From NCBI GenBank assembly GCA_017610225.1, contig JAFCCM010000082.1, positions 1 to 8,062 of the forward strand: 8,062 bases of DNA, in the 5' to 3' direction. The stretch comes from Candidatus Aenigmatarchaeota archaeon. Lineage in GTDB: Archaea; Aenigmatarchaeota; Aenigmatarchaeia; CG10238-14. Below the pieces are notes generated by a model that made no database searches, was not told the origin of the DNA, and worked only from the letters and a program-made list of their open reading frames with translations. The translations under genes and the position numbers were made by a program. Every line of letters begins with the position of its first letter. Within the stretch, counting starts at the first letter, position 1. Of the stretch, positions 5,424-8,062 are shown one piece after another.

Positions 5424-7415
5424 ATGGTCGGCAATGATGCGACTATAAAAATTGGGTCTAACGTAGCTGGCGCACTTGCTGGCATTATGTCCATTCAAAT
5501 GGGTATGAGAAATCTTGATAAGACTGTTATGGCTAGTGCTGCACTTGTTAAAAAATCTGCATTAGTGATGACTGCCGCTCTTGTAGGTATTGGAGTTGCT
5601 GGATATGTTGGTATTAAAAAAGCTACAGATAATTTTGAAGATTTTGAACAGTCAGCAGTAAATGCTGCATCTGTTGCTGGTAGAACTGGTGAGGAATTTG
5701 TAAGAGTAAAAGAAAATGTCATGGATATGTCAAAAACACTTGCACTTGAAACTAAATTTACAGCAAGTGTTACAGCAAATGCATTTTGGAATATTGCCAG
5801 TGCTGGTTATGATGTTGGCAACATGGTTAAGGATGAGTTTAAACCAGTTATGGATTTGGCTGCTGGTACTGGGATGGAACTTGGTCGTACTACACATTGG
5901 GTTGTGTCTACATTAAAACAATTTGGATTGGAAATGAAGGACGCTGGTAAAGTAGCAGATGCGTATGCTATTACTAATGGTAACACACTTGCGACTGTTG
6001 AAAAACTTGGATTAGGAATGGTTTATGTTGGCACTCAAGCCAATATGTATAATGATACATTAAACGATACGATATATTTATTGGGATTAATGTCTAATCG
6101 TGGACTTCGTGGTGAACAAGCTGGTAGAGGATTAGCTATGGCATATAGACGTTTGGCAGTTCCTACGGCAAGAGCAGCAAAAGAAATAAAAAAACTTGGT
6201 TTAACTTTGAAAGATGTTAGTCCAGATGAATTTACAATGATAGAAATTCTGCAAAAACTTGCAGATGCACAAATTGGAGCAACTTCTGCAACAATAATAT
6301 TTGGAGCAGAATCTCAAAAAGCAGTTACAGCCGCAATAGGTGGACTTTCCGATTTAAAATTATATGGCAAAATTATGAATTCCTCTGGATTTGCTGCATT
6401 GTTGGCAGCAGAACAACTGGACACACTTAAAGGTTCATCGCAAATCCTTCATTCTGCATTAGAAGTATTAAGTATAACTATAGGAGAATTTTCTGGATTT
6501 TATTTAAAAGGTCTTAATCTAAAACTTATAGATTTTGTTAAGGTTGTAGATAAGCGTCTTGAACCTGCACTTAAAAGATTGAAAAAAATTCTTAAAGATT
6601 TAACTCCTACATTTACTGCTTTAAAGTCATCTGCTGAAAGTTTAAAAGGAATATTTAATGATATAAGTAAATCAGTAGGATTATCAACTGAATCATTCAA
6701 CACTCTTGTAAATACATTGAATTTCTTTGCAATAATTATATCTACGGTATTACGATTTATTGATAGACATCCGACAATAATTAAATTTGGATTGGCTATT
6801 GCGTTTGCTGCGGCGATGTTTGTTACATTGATTCCAACTATTACAGCAGTACTTACAATTGGGGGATATTTAATTACATTAATTACAGGAATTGGAACTG
6901 CGTTAGGTGTAATAACTACATTTTTGGTAACTGGATTTATACCAGCATGGGTTGGCGCATGGCTTACTGTATTGGGACCTATTACATTGGTTGCAGCAGC
7001 AATATCATTACTTACAACTGCATGGATATTTGATATAGGTGGAATGCGTGATATTACTAAAAATGTAATTGAAGAAATTGTAGATATGTTTTTCTGGGTA
7101 ATAGATAAAATGTTTTGGTTTGTTAATAAATCTATAGACTTAGGAAATAAATTACGTAAGATGGCTGGAAAAGAACCAATAGAATTTCAATTTGATATAG
7201 AAGGTGCTCGTGTTAATATGGGAAGATTCTTTAAACAAATGAAACTAGACCTTATGTATCCTGAAGATGCTTTTGATATAACCGAAGTACTTGATTCCAC
7301 ACAACAATCAATTGACTATCAGGCAGAAATGGGTGAAGCATATATGAACTCCAAATCTTTACTTGATTTCAAAACGAGAAGCAATAGAACTCAATCTTCA
7401 AACAGTCGGGTTTGA
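5424..7415 (+). CDS. Tape measure protein, TP901/PhageMin-like
   Basis: A 663-residue protein that sets tail length, fills the tail tube and probably helps DNA cross the envelope. GGAG (5413-5416), 7 bases before ATG 5424, fixes the start; the previous stop ends one base before. Residues about 70-310 match the TP901-type tape measure core: FEDFEQSAVNAASVAGRTGEE, then ETKFTASVTANAFWNIASAG, MDLAAGTGMEL and GEQAGRGLAMAYRRLA. It continues with IGATSATIIFG and KAVTAAIGG. A hydrophobic segment lies at 45-64. A larger membrane-like region at about 432-536 has several potential segments (SVL-to-LIPTITAVLTIGG, then ALGVITTFLVTGF and GPITLVAAAISLL). With about 1.5 angstrom per residue, the tail would be roughly 100 nm, a rule-of-thumb estimate. 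The last 13 residues (TRSNRTQSSNSRV) look out of character, while the +1 frame looks like protein there. The true C-terminus is uncertain. Confidence 0.85.
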   Translation: MVGNDATIKIGSNVAGALAGIMSIQMGMRNLDKTVMASAALVKKSALVMTAALVGIGVAGYVGIKKATDNFEDFEQSAVNAASVAGRTGEEFVRVKENVMDMSKTLALETKFTASVTANAFWNIASAGYDVGNMVKDEFKPVMDLAAGTGMELGRTTHWVVSTLKQFGLEMKDAGKVADAYAITNGNTLATVEKLGLGMVYVGTQANMYNDTLNDTIYLLGLMSNRGLRGEQAGRGLAMAYRRLAVPTARAAKEIKKLGLTLKDVSPDEFTMIEILQKLADAQIGATSATIIFGAESQKAVTAAIGGLSDLKLYGKIMNSSGFAALLAAEQLDTLKGSSQILHSALEVLSITIGEFSGFYLKGLNLKLIDFVKVVDKRLEPALKRLKKILKDLTPTFTALKSSAESLKGIFNDISKSVGLSTESFNTLVNTLNFFAIIISTVLRFIDRHPTIIKFGLAIAFAAAMFVTLIPTITAVLTIGGYLITLITGIGTALGVITTFLVTGFIPAWVGAWLTVLGPITLVAAAISLLTTAWIFDIGGMRDITKNVIEEIVDMFFWVIDKMFWFVNKSIDLGNKLRKMAGKEPIEFQFDIEGARVNMGRFFKQMKLDLMYPEDAFDITEVLDSTQQSIDYQAEMGEAYMNSKSLLDFKTRSNRTQSSNSRV

Positions 7416-7644
7416 TATTAGTACCTTATCTATGAAAGGCGCTGAATATGAACTATCTAAATATAGAGGAACTGCTCCAACTGTACAAGAATATGGAAGT
7501 ATGGGAGAAGTTATGGCTGCAAAAAAGGCTGGTCAAATTAAAACTGGAGATACATGGATTATAATTGACACTGTTAATACACAAGGCGGAGTTGAAAATT
7601 TGGGTGACGAATATGTAGAAGCTGAGGAGAGTGTTGGACCATGA
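7363..7644 (+). CDS. Small ORF overlapping the tape measure end; separate gene or +1-shifted C-terminus
   Basis: A 93-residue frame that overlaps the tape measure by 53 bases, in the +1 frame, and whose TGA overlaps the next ATG as ATGA. The frame opens after a TGA at 7345. Available starts are TTG 7363 or ATG 7432; neither has a convincing ribosome binding site. If the tape measure shifted +1 at AAA A (7371-7374), its helix would run on as SLLDFK-REAIELNLQTVGF, giving a 739-residue protein that ends at 7641. The ORF encodes an amphipathic start, then SMKGAEYELSKYRG, and a compact segment GEVMAAKKAGQIKTGDTWIIID with an acidic end (DEYVEAEESVGP). No family is recognised. It could be a separately translated tail protein coupled to the tape measure stop at 7413-7415, a programmed +1 product, or the result of a one-base sequence error. 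Confidence 0.6.
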   Translation: MISKREAIELNLQTVGFDISTLSMKGAEYELSKYRGTAPTVQEYGSMGEVMAAKKAGQIKTGDTWIIIDTVNTQGGVENLGDEYVEAEESVGP

Positions 7645-8062
7645 CCACACAAATAAACACAACCCCTGTCCGCATCGAAAGTGCAAAGCGTAAAATCACC
7701 CAGAGAATATTCAAAAACAACATCCCAGGTGGAAATCGTAACCCAATCGACACACTTGGATTTAATGGTCTTACGATAAGTGTTAAAGGGTACGCACGAA
7801 CTCCTGAAGATTATGATACACTTATGGCTGAGATATTCGCCGCACCCTTTAAACTTTATTTAAAAGACGATTGGTATTATAATGGTGTTTTGGCAGATTT
7901 CAACGTGCCGACTTTGGACAGTTTGAATTATTTCCCATTTGATATGAAAGTGGCTTGTGAAGAGCCATTTATGTATTCTAATACGGAAACTACAAGGAGT
8001 AAGACGATTACGAGTAATAATCAGGAATGGACTGCGGATGATGATGGGTTTGGTATTGTTAC
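7641..8062 (+). CDS. Distal tail (Dit)-like protein, N-terminal part (partial)
   Basis: The frame runs from ATG 7641 off the window edge; 140 residues are visible. GAGGAG (7624-7629), 11 bases upstream, supports the start, which overlaps the previous TGA. After a short N-terminal tail, the pattern is RKITQRIF, GGNRNPIDTLGFNG (31-43) and a strand ISVKGYARTPEDYDTLMAEI. It continues with KLYLKDDWYYNG, NYFPFDMKVACEEPFMYSN, and a Thr/Ser-rich linker. This is the layout of siphovirus Dit N-domains, which form the hexameric ring at the tube's lower end, ending with an (D/E)P-aromatic-x-Y motif (EPFMY at 108-112). Position directly after the tape measure is where Dit is encoded in most siphoviruses. 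Domains beyond residue 115 are outside the window, so size and any receptor-binding part are unknown. Confidence 0.7.
   Translation, partial: MTTQINTTPVRIESAKRKITQRIFKNNIPGGNRNPIDTLGFNGLTISVKGYARTPEDYDTLMAEIFAAPFKLYLKDDWYYNGVLADFNVPTLDSLNYFPFDMKVACEEPFMYSNTETTRSKTITSNNQEWTADDDGFGIV

Noticed and set aside
5716..5916. Second plus-strand frame inside the tape measure gene
   Set aside because: Overlaps the conserved tape measure core in another frame and encodes a Leu/His/Trp-rich product unlike a real protein.

Overview
This window is the head-to-tail part of the structural operon of a long-tailed double-stranded DNA virus (Caudoviricetes), either a free virus or a provirus. All recognised genes lie on the + strand and are tightly packed. 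The order is: end of a small head gene, major capsid protein, small capsid-adjacent protein, head-tail connector, tail terminator, tail tube, tail assembly chaperone, a Dit-like tail protein, tape measure, a short ORF, and the start of a second Dit-like protein. No sheath gene lies between the tail terminator and the tube gene, so a non-contractile (siphovirus-like) tail is the simplest reading. No integrase, lysis, replication, tRNA, CRISPR or insertion-sequence feature is visible.

The host is not settled. Ribosome binding sites are clear (AAGGAG, GAGGTG, AGAGGTGAT, GGTGAT), sometimes only 3-4 bases from the start codon, and one gene probably starts with TTG. These fit a bacterium or a methanogen-like archaeon. 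TGA, TAA and ordinary start codons behave as in the standard code. The sequence is AT-rich, most strongly so in the tape measure gene.

Left part (1-2012): the capsid protein resembles the encapsulin (linocin M18) branch of the HK97 fold along its whole length. It is followed at once by a stem-loop with a T-run that looks like a terminator, which probably caps transcription after the most highly needed product. Next come a small protein with a Lys/Asp-rich tail and a connector-like helical protein. A 96-base non-coding gap follows, holding two inverted repeats and a possible pair of mutually exclusive stems.

Middle part (2013-4067): tail terminator, tail tube and tail assembly chaperone. The chaperone gene carries a clear -1 programmed frameshift signal (T TTT TTC at 3780-3786) that would extend a 140-residue protein into a 215-residue fusion. 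This is the counterpart of lambda gpG/gpGT, and the extension is easy to miss when only simple ORFs are called.

Right part (4073-8062): a 449-residue protein with a Dit-like N-terminal domain and a sugar-binding-like module precedes the tape measure gene. A second Dit-like gene starts after it. Between the tape measure and that gene lies a 93-codon ORF overlapping the tape measure end in the +1 frame without a good ribosome binding site, so the two may be one product joined by a frameshift or an indel. The most useful follow-ups are the encapsulin-type capsid, the frameshift, the paired Dit-like proteins around the tape measure, and the tape measure 3' junction.
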